A DNA stretch of 64,000 nucleotides from Sulfurimonadaceae bacterium (GTDB lineage: Bacteria; Campylobacterota; Campylobacteria; Campylobacterales; Sulfurimonadaceae), in the NCBI GenBank assembly GCA_028683835.1, contig JAQUHB010000004.1, positions 47,944-111,943 on the forward strand, in the 5' to 3' direction. This document shows, piece by piece, positions 1-8,413 of the stretch (its first letter is position 1; every line of letters starts with the position of its first letter). The translations under genes were made by a program, and so were the position numbers. The notes under the pieces are model-generated. The model worked only from the letters and a program-made list of their open reading frames with translations. It did no database searches and was not told the origin of the DNA.

Positions 1-2
1 CT

Positions 3-917
3 GTTGCTGATAACCTTACAACGGCACTTATCCTATCGACTGTTTTATTTACAATAGACAAAGAGAAAACTCTTTTTCTTGTTCCAGGAGCGATAAACAT
101 CGTTGTAGCAGCAAATGCCGGAGGTGCTTGGTCTCCATTTGGTGATATTACGACATTAATGGCTTGGACTGCAGGAAAAGCAAATTTTGTAGATTTCTTG
201 TATCTCTTTCCCGCATCTGTAGTGGGATGGTTAGTAACTGCTTTCTTGCTTTCTCTTTCAGTGCCCCAAGGCAAACCGGCGTTTGATCCACAAACTGAAC
301 AAAAACCACGCTTAAGAAAAGGGGGGATGGTTGTAGTTTATCTTGGAGCATTGACAATTGTTATTGCCGTTTTAGGTCATCAGTTTTTTAATTTTCCAGC
401 GATGTGGGGCATGATGTTTGGTCTTTCAATTTTAAAAGTTTATGCATTTACATTAAATCAAAAAAGCACAGAAGGGTTTAATATCTATATCAACATGCAA
501 AAAATTGAGAATGATACCCTTCTTTTCTTTTTTGGTATCCTTTCTGCTGTTGGTGCTCTACATTTTTTAGGTTTCCTCCACTATATCCACAACCTTTATG
601 GAGCGATAGGAAGTATGGCATCAAACATCGGCGTCGGATTCCTCTCAGCAATCGTAGATAATGTTCCAGTTATGAGTGCCATATTGAAATCTTCACCAGA
701 GATGGGAATGGATCAGTGGTTGCTTGTAACTATGACAGCAGGGATTGGCGGAAGTCTTATCAGTTTTGGTAGTGCTGCGGGTGTCGGTGTTATGGGAAGA
801 ATGAAAGGGATTTATACTTTTTCTGCTCATATGAAACATTCATGGACTATTCTTATCGGATATGGCGTTTCTATTGCTATCTGGTATGTTCAGTTTGAGA
901 TTTTAGGTCTTTACTAA
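3..917 (+). CDS. nhaD: Na+/H+ antiporter, NhaD type (5'-truncated by window edge)
   Basis: The reading frame is open from the first bases, so this is the C-terminal part (about 305 residues) of a polytopic inner-membrane protein. It shows many hydrophobic segments and the motifs V-A-D-N-L near the start, A-N-A-G-G-A-W-S-P-F-G-D and D-N-V-P-V-M-S-A, typical of NhaD antiporters of the ion-transporter superfamily, which exchange Na+ or Li+ for H+ in pH and salt homeostasis. ArsB is a distant relative, but the D-N-V-P motif and the G-S-A-A-G-V-G stretch favour NhaD. The N-terminus lies outside the window. guaA follows after 105 bases, so a shared transcript is possible but not shown. Confidence 0.85.
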   Translation, partial: VADNLTTALILSTVLFTIDKEKTLFLVPGAINIVVAANAGGAWSPFGDITTLMAWTAGKANFVDFLYLFPASVVGWLVTAFLLSLSVPQGKPAFDPQTEQKPRLRKGGMVVVYLGALTIVIAVLGHQFFNFPAMWGMMFGLSILKVYAFTLNQKSTEGFNIYINMQKIENDTLLFFFGILSAVGALHFLGFLHYIHNLYGAIGSMASNIGVGFLSAIVDNVPVMSAILKSSPEMGMDQWLLVTMTAGIGGSLISFGSAAGVGVMGRMKGIYTFSAHMKHSWTILIGYGVSIAIWYVQFEILGLY

Positions 918-938
918 AATTAATCTATTTTATTGTAT

Positions 939-970
939 CCTTTCACATAATTTGAAAGGGTATATACCCT
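939..970. repeat. Overlapping inverted repeats between nhaD and guaA
   Basis: A 7-base inverted repeat (CCTTTCA at 939-945, TGAAAGG at 953-959) overlaps a perfect 14-base palindrome, AGGGTATATACCCT, at 957-970. No T-run follows directly, so this is not a clear intrinsic terminator. It could be a weak terminator for nhaD or a regulator-binding site for guaA. Confidence 0.35.
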
Positions 971-1022
971 CTTAATAAGCCATTTGGCACTCATAATTAC
1001 TCCATATTAAAAGGCATTTATC

Positions 1023-2573
1023 ATGACAAATGTAAGCATTATCGTTTTAGATTTTGGTTCCCAGTACACTCAGCTTATCGCTCGCCGTCTTCGTGAAGAG
1101 AAGGTTTACTGTGAAATTCTTCCATATTACACGAAAGTTGATGAGATCAAATCCAAAAATCCAAAAGGGATCATTCTTAGTGGTGGACCATCCTCTGTAT
1201 ATAATGAAAATGCATATACAGTGGATCAGGGAGTATACAGCATGGGCATTCCGGTTCTTGGGATCTGTTATGGTATGCAAAGAATCGCTGTAGATTTTGG
1301 CGGTTCTGTTGTAAGAAGTTCTCATCATGAATATGGAAAAGCAGAACTTACAATTTTAGAAAACAACGGCAAAATCTCTCCGCTTCTTGATAACTGTGAC
1401 AGCGACCGTGTCGTTTGGATGAGCCACAGCGATAAAGTAGATGTTCTTCCAGAAGGGTTTGAACCTATCGCAGTCTCTGCAAACTCTCCTTACGCGGCTA
1501 TCGCAAATGAAGAAAGACGTGTGTATGCGATGCAGTTTCACCCAGAAGTGCAACACTCAGAAGAGGGTTATTTGATGCTTCGCAACTTCGCACGTAAAAT
1601 ATGTGGCGTTGAAGAAAAATGGAAGATGGAACACTTCTTAAAAGAACAGATCAAACTTATCCGTGAGAAAGTAGGAACTGGAAAAGTTCTTTGTGGTCTT
1701 TCTGGGGGTGTTGACAGTTCTGTTGTTGCGGCAATGCTGTATGAAGCGATCGGCGATCAGCTAATTCCGGTATTTGTTGATAACGGACTTTTACGTAAAG
1801 GCGAACGTCAGCAAGTAGAAGAGATTTTTAAAATTAACCTTAAAGCTCCTTTGGTTGTTGCAGATGCAAGTGAGCTCTTTTTAGGTCGTCTTGCAGGTAT
1901 CAGTGATCCTGAGCAAAAACGTAAAATCATCGGTCATACCTTCATCGAAGTTTTTGAAGCGGAAGCAAAAAAACATGATGGCATTAAATTTTTGGCACAA
2001 GGTACGCTGTATCCAGACGTTATCGAGTCTATCTCTGTAAACGGACCTTCAGAAGTTATCAAATCTCACCATAATGTCGGCGGATTACCTGACTGGATGG
2101 ATTTTGAACTTATCGAACCGTTACGTGAACTTTTCAAAGATGAGGTACGTAAAATCGGGCTTGAACTCGGATTGCCGGAGGGGATGATCAACCGTCATCC
2201 ATTCCCTGGACCAGGACTTGCGATTCGTATTATGGGCGATGTAAATAAGCCGGACTTGGAGCTTTTACGCGAAGCTGACGTTATCTTGCTGGATGAGTTA
2301 AAAGCGAGTGGATACTACGCAAAAACATGGCAGGCATTTGCAGTTTTACTGAATGTAAAATCTGTAGGCGTTATGGGTGATAACCGTACGTATGACAACA
2401 CTGTGTGTGTGCGTGTCGTTGAAGCAGTCGATGGAATGACAGCAACATTCGCTCATCTTCCTCATGATCTTTTAGAGAGAATCTCTCGCCGTATCATCAA
2501 TGAAGTTGATGGAATCAACCGTGTAGTTTATGATATATCATCAAAACCACCAGCAACAATTGAATGGGAATAA
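1023..2573 (+). CDS. guaA: GMP synthase (glutamine-hydrolysing)
   Basis: This enzyme converts XMP, glutamine and ATP to GMP, the last step of guanine nucleotide synthesis in the cytoplasm. The 516-residue product has full family length. Residues 1-190 form the class I glutamine amidotransferase with Cys82 (G-I-C-Y-G), His172 and Glu174 as catalytic triad. The ATP-pyrophosphatase domain follows, with the P-loop S-G-G-V-D-S-S at 226-232. The C-terminal dimerisation domain ends with the family-typical K-P-P-A-T-I-E-W-E. The start ATG follows an AAAGG-type ribosome site. hemD begins 19 bases after the stop, so co-transcription is likely. Confidence 0.98.
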   Translation: MTNVSIIVLDFGSQYTQLIARRLREEKVYCEILPYYTKVDEIKSKNPKGIILSGGPSSVYNENAYTVDQGVYSMGIPVLGICYGMQRIAVDFGGSVVRSSHHEYGKAELTILENNGKISPLLDNCDSDRVVWMSHSDKVDVLPEGFEPIAVSANSPYAAIANEERRVYAMQFHPEVQHSEEGYLMLRNFARKICGVEEKWKMEHFLKEQIKLIREKVGTGKVLCGLSGGVDSSVVAAMLYEAIGDQLIPVFVDNGLLRKGERQQVEEIFKINLKAPLVVADASELFLGRLAGISDPEQKRKIIGHTFIEVFEAEAKKHDGIKFLAQGTLYPDVIESISVNGPSEVIKSHHNVGGLPDWMDFELIEPLRELFKDEVRKIGLELGLPEGMINRHPFPGPGLAIRIMGDVNKPDLELLREADVILLDELKASGYYAKTWQAFAVLLNVKSVGVMGDNRTYDNTVCVRVVEAVDGMTATFAHLPHDLLERISRRIINEVDGINRVVYDISSKPPATIEWE

Positions 2574-2592
2574 GCCAAAGGCTTTTCCCAAG

Positions 2593-3222
2593 ATGCAAAA
2601 AAATATCTATCTTTTTTCTTTAACACCATATGAAGGTGTTACGCATATAAACTCCTTACATGTAAGCCTTTTTACTCCAGAAATTGATTTTAAAAATTAT
2701 GATTATTTGATTATCACTTCCAAGCAGATTTTACAAGCTTTGAAAAATTATCATGAGAGTTGGAAAAATTTGCCGGTTTTGGCAGTTGCAAAACCCACAG
2801 CCGAAGCGGTGGTAAAAGCAGGTGGAAAGATTTTGGAGTATGGAAGCGGATATGGGGATAATCTGGCTGAGATTATTTTCTCTTACCCTAAAGAAAAAAG
2901 ATGGCTCTATCTTCGAGCCAAAGAAGTTGCTTCAGATTTTGCCCTTACATGTAAGCAAAATGGATGCAACATCGACGAAGTGATTATGTATGAGACTACA
3001 TGCTCTCATGAACTTAAATCTGTAGAGATAGAAGATAATGCGACGCTTATCTTTACCTCGCCTTCAAGCGTGGAGTGTTTTTTAAAACATCATGATTTTA
3101 AAGAGACGCAAAATATCATCGTTATCGGCACGACGACGGCAAGGGCGATTCCCTTAGGTGTAAATTATAAAATAGCTTCACAACCAACAATGCAAAGCTG
3201 CATACAAAAGGCACAAGAATGA
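2593..3222 (+). CDS. hemD: Uroporphyrinogen-III synthase (HemD-like)
   Basis: HemD closes and inverts ring D of hydroxymethylbilane in haem and sirohaem synthesis. The 209-residue product has the loose HemD pattern: a repeated alpha/beta fold with L-A-V-A-K-P-T-A-E-A-V near residue 75 and a T-S-P-S-S-V motif near 155, followed by I-G-T-T-T-A. HemD sequences diverge widely, so the call rests on these landmarks. I chose the ATG at 2593 because the frame upstream overlaps guaA and encodes a low-quality Q/N-rich extension. Two copies of the palindrome TTACATGTAA lie inside the gene, encoding L-H-V-S and L-T-C-K. The stop overlaps the next start (ATGA), implying translational coupling. Confidence 0.8.
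   Translation: MQKNIYLFSLTPYEGVTHINSLHVSLFTPEIDFKNYDYLIITSKQILQALKNYHESWKNLPVLAVAKPTAEAVVKAGGKILEYGSGYGDNLAEIIFSYPKEKRWLYLRAKEVASDFALTCKQNGCNIDEVIMYETTCSHELKSVEIEDNATLIFTSPSSVECFLKHHDFKETQNIIVIGTTTARAIPLGVNYKIASQPTMQSCIQKAQE
2655..2666. repeat. Iterated palindrome CTTACATGTAAG, copy in hemD
   Basis: Exact 12-base copy of the recurrent palindrome, read in the frame that encodes L-H-V-S. Confidence 0.8.
2944..2955. repeat. Iterated palindrome CTTACATGTAAG, second copy in hemD
   Basis: Exact 12-base copy, 289 bases after the first, read in the frame that encodes L-T-C-K. Confidence 0.8.
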
Positions 3223-3974
3223 ATGATTCAAAAGAGTATCTCGATAAAAAAGCGTTTTTCGAGCGAGTGATAACAGTCTATGGACGCAATGTCGTCGTGG
3301 AAGTTTTAGAAGATGAAAATGTAACGATCCACAAACTGCATTTGGCAGACTCAAATAAGCAAGACGGCGTTATAAGTACAATCCTAACACTGGCAAAAAA
3401 AAGAGGTGTAGAGATAGCGTATCATGATAAAAATGCGCTCTCACGCATCTCAAAAAACGCGAAGCAAGATCAAGGCGTGTGCGCGGATATTATCGCTGAG
3501 ACATACAAAAATGCGAATGAGATAGAGGGCTTAAAAGAGTATAGACTTCTAGCTCTTGATGGTGTTCAAAACCCGCAAAATTTAGGGATGATCATCCGCA
3601 GTGCAGCGGCTGGAAATATCGACGGTATTATCTTGCCGAAAAAAAATAGCGCAAAGATCTCTCCGCTTGTCATCAAAGCAAGTGCGGGAACGCTTTTTAA
3701 AATTCCCATATATTATTGCAATGCTTTGGAAGATGTTTTAAAAAAGATTAAAAATGAATGTGATATATTTGCTTTGAGTTCTTATGCAAAAGAGGATCTA
3801 AATAGCTTGCATGTAAGCAAAAGAGCTGTCTTTGTTTTAGGAAATGAGAGTGAGGGAATCAGTAAAGAGGTGCAAAATCTTTGTAACGCTTCTGTGAAGA
3901 TTCCAATGAACAGAGGCGTAGAATCACTCAATGTAGCCGTTACAGCGGCATTAATAAGTTTTTTACCAAGATAA
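3219..3974 (+). CDS. rlmB: TrmH/SpoU-family RNA 2'-O-methyltransferase, RlmB-like
   Basis: Probable 23S rRNA (Gm2251) 2'-O-methyltransferase that uses SAM and a trefoil-knot fold. The 251-residue length fits RlmB. The N-terminal third is the substrate-binding domain. The SpoU domain contains D-G-V-Q-N-P-Q-N-L-G near residue 110, then V-L-G-N-E-S-E-G-I near 208 and I-P-M-N-R-G-V-E-S-L-N-V near 228, the three family motifs. The start overlaps the hemD stop by four bases. A variant of the iterated palindrome, CTTGCATGTAAG (3806-3817), encodes L-H-V-S here. A different TrmH-family target cannot be excluded from sequence alone. Confidence 0.88.
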   Translation: MNDSKEYLDKKAFFERVITVYGRNVVVEVLEDENVTIHKLHLADSNKQDGVISTILTLAKKRGVEIAYHDKNALSRISKNAKQDQGVCADIIAETYKNANEIEGLKEYRLLALDGVQNPQNLGMIIRSAAAGNIDGIILPKKNSAKISPLVIKASAGTLFKIPIYYCNALEDVLKKIKNECDIFALSSYAKEDLNSLHVSKRAVFVLGNESEGISKEVQNLCNASVKIPMNRGVESLNVAVTAALISFLPR

Positions 3975-3987
3975 AAAAGGAGATGTT

Positions 3988-4410
3988 ATGAGAATTGTCT
4001 GTCCACACTGTTTTTCAGTCAATAATGTTCCTCTAAAAGAGTCCTATACAAAAGCAAATTGCGGAAAATGTAAAAACTCTTTACTCGATACAAAACCCAT
4101 CAGTTTAGGGGCGCAACATTTTGATGAACTCGTCGTAAATAGCGATATTCCAGTAATTGTGGATTTTTGGGCTCCTTGGTGTGGGCCGTGCAAGATGATG
4201 GCTCCGACTTTTGAAAAGGTTGCTACAAAATATCCTTTGAAGATGCAGTTTGTCAAAGTCAATACCGAAGAGGAACAGCATTTAGGCTCGCGTTTTGGTA
4301 TCCGAAGTATTCCTACTCTCATCATATTCAAGGGTGGAAAAGAGGTTCATAGAGTCTCAGGTGCGCTTGATGAGAGAAGCCTCGTCTCTTTAGCTTCACA
4401 GTTTATCTAA
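3988..4410 (+). CDS. trxC: Thioredoxin with N-terminal zinc ribbon (TrxC type)
   Basis: A 140-residue cytoplasmic thiol-disulfide oxidoreductase. Two cysteine pairs, C5-x-x-C8 and C25-x-x-C28, form the zinc ribbon typical of thioredoxin 2, and the active site is W-C-G-P-C at 64-68. The thioredoxin cis-proline lies in R-S-I-P-T. A strong AAGGAG ribosome site precedes the ATG. The stop is followed at once by the recQ reading frame in the same phase, so the two genes are probably co-transcribed. Confidence 0.93.
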   Translation: MRIVCPHCFSVNNVPLKESYTKANCGKCKNSLLDTKPISLGAQHFDELVVNSDIPVIVDFWAPWCGPCKMMAPTFEKVATKYPLKMQFVKVNTEEEQHLGSRFGIRSIPTLIIFKGGKEVHRVSGALDERSLVSLASQFI

Positions 4411-4419
4411 AGGCTACGT

Positions 4420-6198
4420 ATCAAACATAAACTCTTAAAATCCTACTTTGGTTATGATGAATTCCGTCCTCTTCAAGAGAAGGCGATAGATGCCATCTTA
4501 GAACATAAAGATCTGCTCATGATCCTTCCAACGGGCGGGGGAAAGTCTTTATGTTATCAGCTTCCATCTTTGTTTATGGAGGGTGTTACCATCGTTGTTT
4601 CTCCACTTTTGGCATTGATGGTCGATCAAGTGATGTCGCTCAAAAACAACGGTATCAAAGCGGAGATGATCTCCTCTATGCAGCGTGAGGATGAGATTTT
4701 TGAGATTAAAGAGCGTGCCTTAAATTCTGAGATCAAACTGCTTTATGTCGCACCTGAACGCTTTGCCTCGTTTGAATTTATCAATTTCCTAAAATCTCTT
4801 AAATTGAACTTTTTTGTGATCGATGAAGCGCATTGTGTGAGTGAATGGGGGCATGAGTTTCGTGTGGATTATAGAAAACTCCATCTCTTGCGCTCTCATT
4901 TTCCCACTATTTCCATCGCCGCTTTTACAGCAACGGCAACACCAAGAGTAGCCGAAGATATCATCCATGCGCTCACTCTTGACAATCCAGTCGAAATACG
5001 AGGAAAAGTGTTTCGAAAAAATCTACATATCAGTGTGGAGACTCGTGAAAAAGATGGACGCGCACAGCTACTTCAATTTTTGAAAAACTTTAAAAATGAG
5101 AGCGGCATCGTGTATGCTTTTTCAAGAAAACAGACCGAAGCATTGGCGGTGTTTTTACATTCCAACGGCATTAAAGCCAGAGCTTTTCACGCAGGATTAC
5201 CCGTACATGTAAAGGAAAACACCTTTAAGGCTTTTGTGCGAGATGAGATCCAAGTGGTTGTGGCGACCATCGCTTTTGGGATGGGCATCGATAAAAGCAA
5301 TATCCGTTTTGTGGTGCATATGAATCTTCCAAAGACAATAGAGAACTATTATCAAGAGATCGGCCGAGCGGGGCGTGATGGACTCGAATCTGATGTACTT
5401 CTTTTGTACAGCGGAGCGGATGTTGTGATGCAGCGGGAGTTTATAGAGCAGCTTGAAGAGTCGCCATATAAACAAAACGCTTTCAATAAGATAGAGCAGA
5501 TGAGCCGTTATGCGACGATGGAAGAGTGCCGTCATCATTACATCGCTTCCTATTTTGAAGATGAGATACAGAACTGCGAAACAGCTTGCGATAACTGCAC
5601 GCAAGTGCAGAGCGAAAAAACAGATATTACAGTGGATGCGCAAAAATTTCTATCAACCGTGTATAGAACAAACCAGAGTTTCGGTCAGGCTTATGTCATC
5701 GACGTGCTTCGCGGAAGCAGTGTGCAAAAAATTCTTGATAATGCTCATGACAAACTCTCCGTTTATGCCATCGGTGCACAGAGATCTAAAACTTATTGGG
5801 AAAAAGTAAGTGAGCGATTGATGGAGCTGGGTGCTTTAAAAAGAGGAGAGTTCCGAGCTTTGGTTTTAGATAACGTCGGCATGAGAATTCTCAAAAATGA
5901 TCTCAAAGTTTCCATAAAAGAGGAACGCTTACATGTAAAAGCGAAAAAAGAGTTTGTCGTGCACAAAGATGAAGATGTAAACAGCGAGATTTTTGAAAAA
6001 CTAAGAGTCTTAAGAGCTGAGATAGCAAAAGAGGAAAACAAACCTGCCTACATTATCTTCGGAGATAAGACACTCAAAGAGATGGCAAAACACTTGCCCA
6101 AAAATAAGGAAGAGATGCTACATGTAAGCGGTGTGGGTGAAGTGAAGTTTGAACGCTACGGAGAGCAGTTTTTGAAACTTTTACAAAGTATAAACTAA
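4420..6198 (+). CDS. recQ: ATP-dependent DNA helicase RecQ (no standard start codon for the conserved N-terminus)
   Basis: RecQ is a 3'-5' DNA helicase of recombination and fork repair. Visible in order: the F-G-Y-x-x-F-R-P-L-Q motif 0, Walker A (P-T-G-G-G-K-S), V-I-D-E-A-H, T-A-T-A-T-P, the motif VI region Q-E-I-G-R-A-G-R, a four-cysteine zinc site (C-R-H-H, then C-E-T-A-C-D-N-C), and a C-terminal HRDC domain ending L-H-V-S-G-V-G-E. The first in-frame ATG is at 4519, inside the helicase core after motif 0. Upstream, in frame back to the trxC stop, there is no ATG, GTG or TTG. The coordinate given is a tentative ATC start, six bases after AGG. Three palindrome-related copies lie in the gene. 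Confidence 0.88.
   Translation: MKHKLLKSYFGYDEFRPLQEKAIDAILEHKDLLMILPTGGGKSLCYQLPSLFMEGVTIVVSPLLALMVDQVMSLKNNGIKAEMISSMQREDEIFEIKERALNSEIKLLYVAPERFASFEFINFLKSLKLNFFVIDEAHCVSEWGHEFRVDYRKLHLLRSHFPTISIAAFTATATPRVAEDIIHALTLDNPVEIRGKVFRKNLHISVETREKDGRAQLLQFLKNFKNESGIVYAFSRKQTEALAVFLHSNGIKARAFHAGLPVHVKENTFKAFVRDEIQVVVATIAFGMGIDKSNIRFVVHMNLPKTIENYYQEIGRAGRDGLESDVLLLYSGADVVMQREFIEQLEESPYKQNAFNKIEQMSRYATMEECRHHYIASYFEDEIQNCETACDNCTQVQSEKTDITVDAQKFLSTVYRTNQSFGQAYVIDVLRGSSVQKILDNAHDKLSVYAIGAQRSKTYWEKVSERLMELGALKRGEFRALVLDNVGMRILKNDLKVSIKEERLHVKAKKEFVVHKDEDVNSEIFEKLRVLRAEIAKEENKPAYIIFGDKTLKEMAKHLPKNKEEMLHVSGVGEVKFERYGEQFLKLLQSIN
5204..5211. repeat. Variant of iterated palindrome in recQ (core TACATGTA)
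   Basis: Sequence GTACATGTAAAG, with the eight-base core intact, read as V-H-V-K. Confidence 0.5.
5928..5939. repeat. Iterated palindrome CTTACATGTAAA, copy in recQ
   Basis: The ten-base core TTACATGTAA is exact and is read as L-H-V-K. Confidence 0.75.
6118..6128. repeat. Variant of iterated palindrome near the recQ 3' end
   Basis: CTACATGTAAG: the eight-base core is intact and one flanking base differs from the 12-mer. It is read as L-H-V-S. Confidence 0.5.
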
Positions 6199-6241
6199 GA
6201 GCTAACTTGATCTATTCATATATTAGGATAAAATTATTGAC

Positions 6242-8086
6242 ATGAAAAAGATTATTCTTGTTTTATCATTATCTATCTCATTATTTGCAACTCAGAAAGT
6301 AATATTACAGCTTGATTGGCTGAACCAGTTTCAGTTTGCCGGGTATTACATGGCAAAAGAGTTGGGATACTATAGGGATGCCGGTCTTGATGTTGAGATA
6401 AAAGAATTTACAAAAGATACGGATATCTTCAGTGTCATCCCTGAAAAAAAAGCTGACTTCGCTGTGGGACATTCATCGATAATAATCAGTCAGATAAACG
6501 GTGCAGATATTGTTGCTTTAGGTGCTATTTATCAGCAATCACCAATGATTTTACTTACAAGAGATGACACAAACATCAGTACTGTCGCTGATCTTAAAAA
6601 TAAAAAAATTATGCTTTCAAATGATGCACAGGACATGGCTTCACTTATGGCAATGCTTTCCTCTAGAGGGATAGCTTTAAAAGATGTAAAACTCATACCG
6701 CACAGCTTTGATCTTGATGATCTTGTAGATCAAAAAACTGATGCTATGGCTTCATATATATCAAATGAACCGATACGCATGGAAGACAAAGGTATTGGTT
6801 ATAAAATTTTTAATCCTAAAGATTATGGGTTCCATTTTTATGATGATATCCTATTTACCTCCTCTGCATATATTAAAAATAATCCGCAAACGACAAAAGA
6901 TTTTTATGAAGCTACGATGCGGGGCTGGACATATGCCTTTGATAATATTACGCAGAGCGCTGAGATAATCTACAAATACTACAATACACAACACAAAACT
7001 CTGATCCAACTGATAAAAGAGGGGGAAGTTCTCAAGCATTTGGCTTGCAAAAAAGATATTCCTTTGGGTTATTTGAATAAAGATCAATTAAGTGACATTG
7101 TAAAAGTTTATAAAGTCTTCGGTATGACTTCAAAAGATCTTGATTATGATTCATTTATATATGAATACAATCATCCAAAAGAGCTTGCTTTTAAGCTTTA
7201 TTATAAAGATATCGTATATATTGTATTTATTTTTATTTTGGCTATTGTCAGCTTTATATTTATTTTGCTTTTTATCAGTCTTAAAAAAAAGTGGATTCAC
7301 ACTAAAAATCAATTAAAACAAATAATTGCTCATCAAAAAGAGGAGATAGATAATCAAAACAGAGTAATCATGATCCAATCTAAAATAGCTGCACTAGGCG
7401 AGATGCTGAGCAATATCGCTCATCAATGGAGACAGCCGCTAAATATTATCTCTCTATACACAGCAAAATTAGAAACATCTCTTCTCTTTGGGGCTTCTAT
7501 ACAAAAAGAGGATATCCTTAAAATCAGCAATGATATCAATATCCAAGCTCAATATCTTTCACAGACTATAGATGATTTTAAGAATTACTTTAGTTCAGAT
7601 ATGGAAAGTTCAGCACATTTTTACATAGCAGATGCGATCGATAGAGTTCATGAACTTATAAAAGAGAGTTTTAAAAGTAATAATATTTCCATAGTTCTAT
7701 CAACACAGGATTGTAGAGTTTTAAGTAATGAAAATCTTTTGATTCAAGCATTATTAAATATTTATAATAATGCCAAAGATGCGATGGTCGAAAAACAAGA
7801 AAAAGATCGATATCTCTTTGTAGATATCAAATGCAATGCCAAAGAACTTATGATCACTTTGAAAGATTCAGGTGGTGGTATCAAAGAAGAGATTTTAGAA
7901 AAAATCTTTGAACCCTATTTTACGACAAAACATAAGTCTAAAGGAACAGGACTTGGACTTTATATTACTTATATCATCATTACCCAACATCTTCATGGAA
8001 CAATATCTGCGCGTACAAGGGAGTATAACTATATGAATATCAGACTCATTGGTGCAGAATTTGTGATCACTCTTCCCATTTCTTAA
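6242..8086 (+). CDS. Sensor histidine kinase with NMT1/THI5-like periplasmic binding domain
   Basis: A 614-residue inner-membrane kinase. A signal peptide (residues 1-16) leads to a periplasmic domain (about 20-310) resembling NMT1/THI5 and SsuA-like binding proteins (Q-L-D-W-L-N-Q-F-Q-F-A-G-Y-Y, K-E-L-G-Y-Y-R-D-A-G-L). A transmembrane helix follows at about 325-350, then a short coiled coil. The kinase core has H-Q-W-R-Q-P-L with phospho-acceptor His394, the N-box N-N-A-K-D-A-M, D-S-G-G-G-I and G-T-G-L-G-L-Y. The ligand may be a pyrimidine-like or sulfonate-like small molecule, by analogy to the fold only. No response regulator is adjacent, so it is an orphan kinase. No clear Shine-Dalgarno is seen; a TAAAAT box sits seven bases before the ATG. 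Confidence 0.88.
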   Translation: MKKIILVLSLSISLFATQKVILQLDWLNQFQFAGYYMAKELGYYRDAGLDVEIKEFTKDTDIFSVIPEKKADFAVGHSSIIISQINGADIVALGAIYQQSPMILLTRDDTNISTVADLKNKKIMLSNDAQDMASLMAMLSSRGIALKDVKLIPHSFDLDDLVDQKTDAMASYISNEPIRMEDKGIGYKIFNPKDYGFHFYDDILFTSSAYIKNNPQTTKDFYEATMRGWTYAFDNITQSAEIIYKYYNTQHKTLIQLIKEGEVLKHLACKKDIPLGYLNKDQLSDIVKVYKVFGMTSKDLDYDSFIYEYNHPKELAFKLYYKDIVYIVFIFILAIVSFIFILLFISLKKKWIHTKNQLKQIIAHQKEEIDNQNRVIMIQSKIAALGEMLSNIAHQWRQPLNIISLYTAKLETSLLFGASIQKEDILKISNDINIQAQYLSQTIDDFKNYFSSDMESSAHFYIADAIDRVHELIKESFKSNNISIVLSTQDCRVLSNENLLIQALLNIYNNAKDAMVEKQEKDRYLFVDIKCNAKELMITLKDSGGGIKEEILEKIFEPYFTTKHKSKGTGLGLYITYIIITQHLHGTISARTREYNYMNIRLIGAEFVITLPIS

Positions 8087-8091
8087 CTGGC

Positions 8092-8412
8092 TTAGCTCAT
8101 CATGATCTCATAAGGTCTTTTGATCTCGCTTATCACTTCGCCAACACTCATGTGGCGGCTTTTTCTTAGAAATTCTTTGCTATCTAAAAAGACTAAAACT
8201 GTGGGAATGGCAAAGACGCTAAATTCTGCTGCAATATCGGCATCTGTTGAAACATCAATACTTATGATTTCAAAGCTTGCAAAGTTCTCATTCAGGGCTT
8301 CAAGGAGTTTTGGTTTAAGTGCGTGACAAACGTTACAAGTAGGCGCACTAAAGTAGAGTATAACCGCTGGATTTTCTTTGATAGTTTGATTGATTGATTC
8401 TATATTTTGCAT
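8092..8412 (-). CDS. Thioredoxin-like protein with C-N-V-C active site
   Basis: A 106-residue cytoplasmic thioredoxin-fold protein (Y-F-S-A-P-T-C-N-V-C-H, then a cis-proline in F-A-I-P-T). The dipeptide N-V between the cysteines differs from classical G-P, so its redox potential and partners probably differ from TrxA. I chose the ATG at 8412 because GGAG lies six bases before it. A TTG twelve bases upstream would overlap that site and yaaA. It directly follows yaaA, whose stop ends one base before this ATG, so the two are probably one transcript. Confidence 0.82.
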   Translation of the reverse strand: MQNIESINQTIKENPAVILYFSAPTCNVCHALKPKLLEALNENFASFEIISIDVSTDADIAAEFSVFAIPTVLVFLDSKEFLRKSRHMSVGEVISEIKRPYEIMMS

Positions 8413-8413
8413 T

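Noticed and set aside
983..1000. TGGCAC upstream of guaA as a sigma-54 promoter
   Set aside because: The -12 element TTGC is missing at the required spacing.
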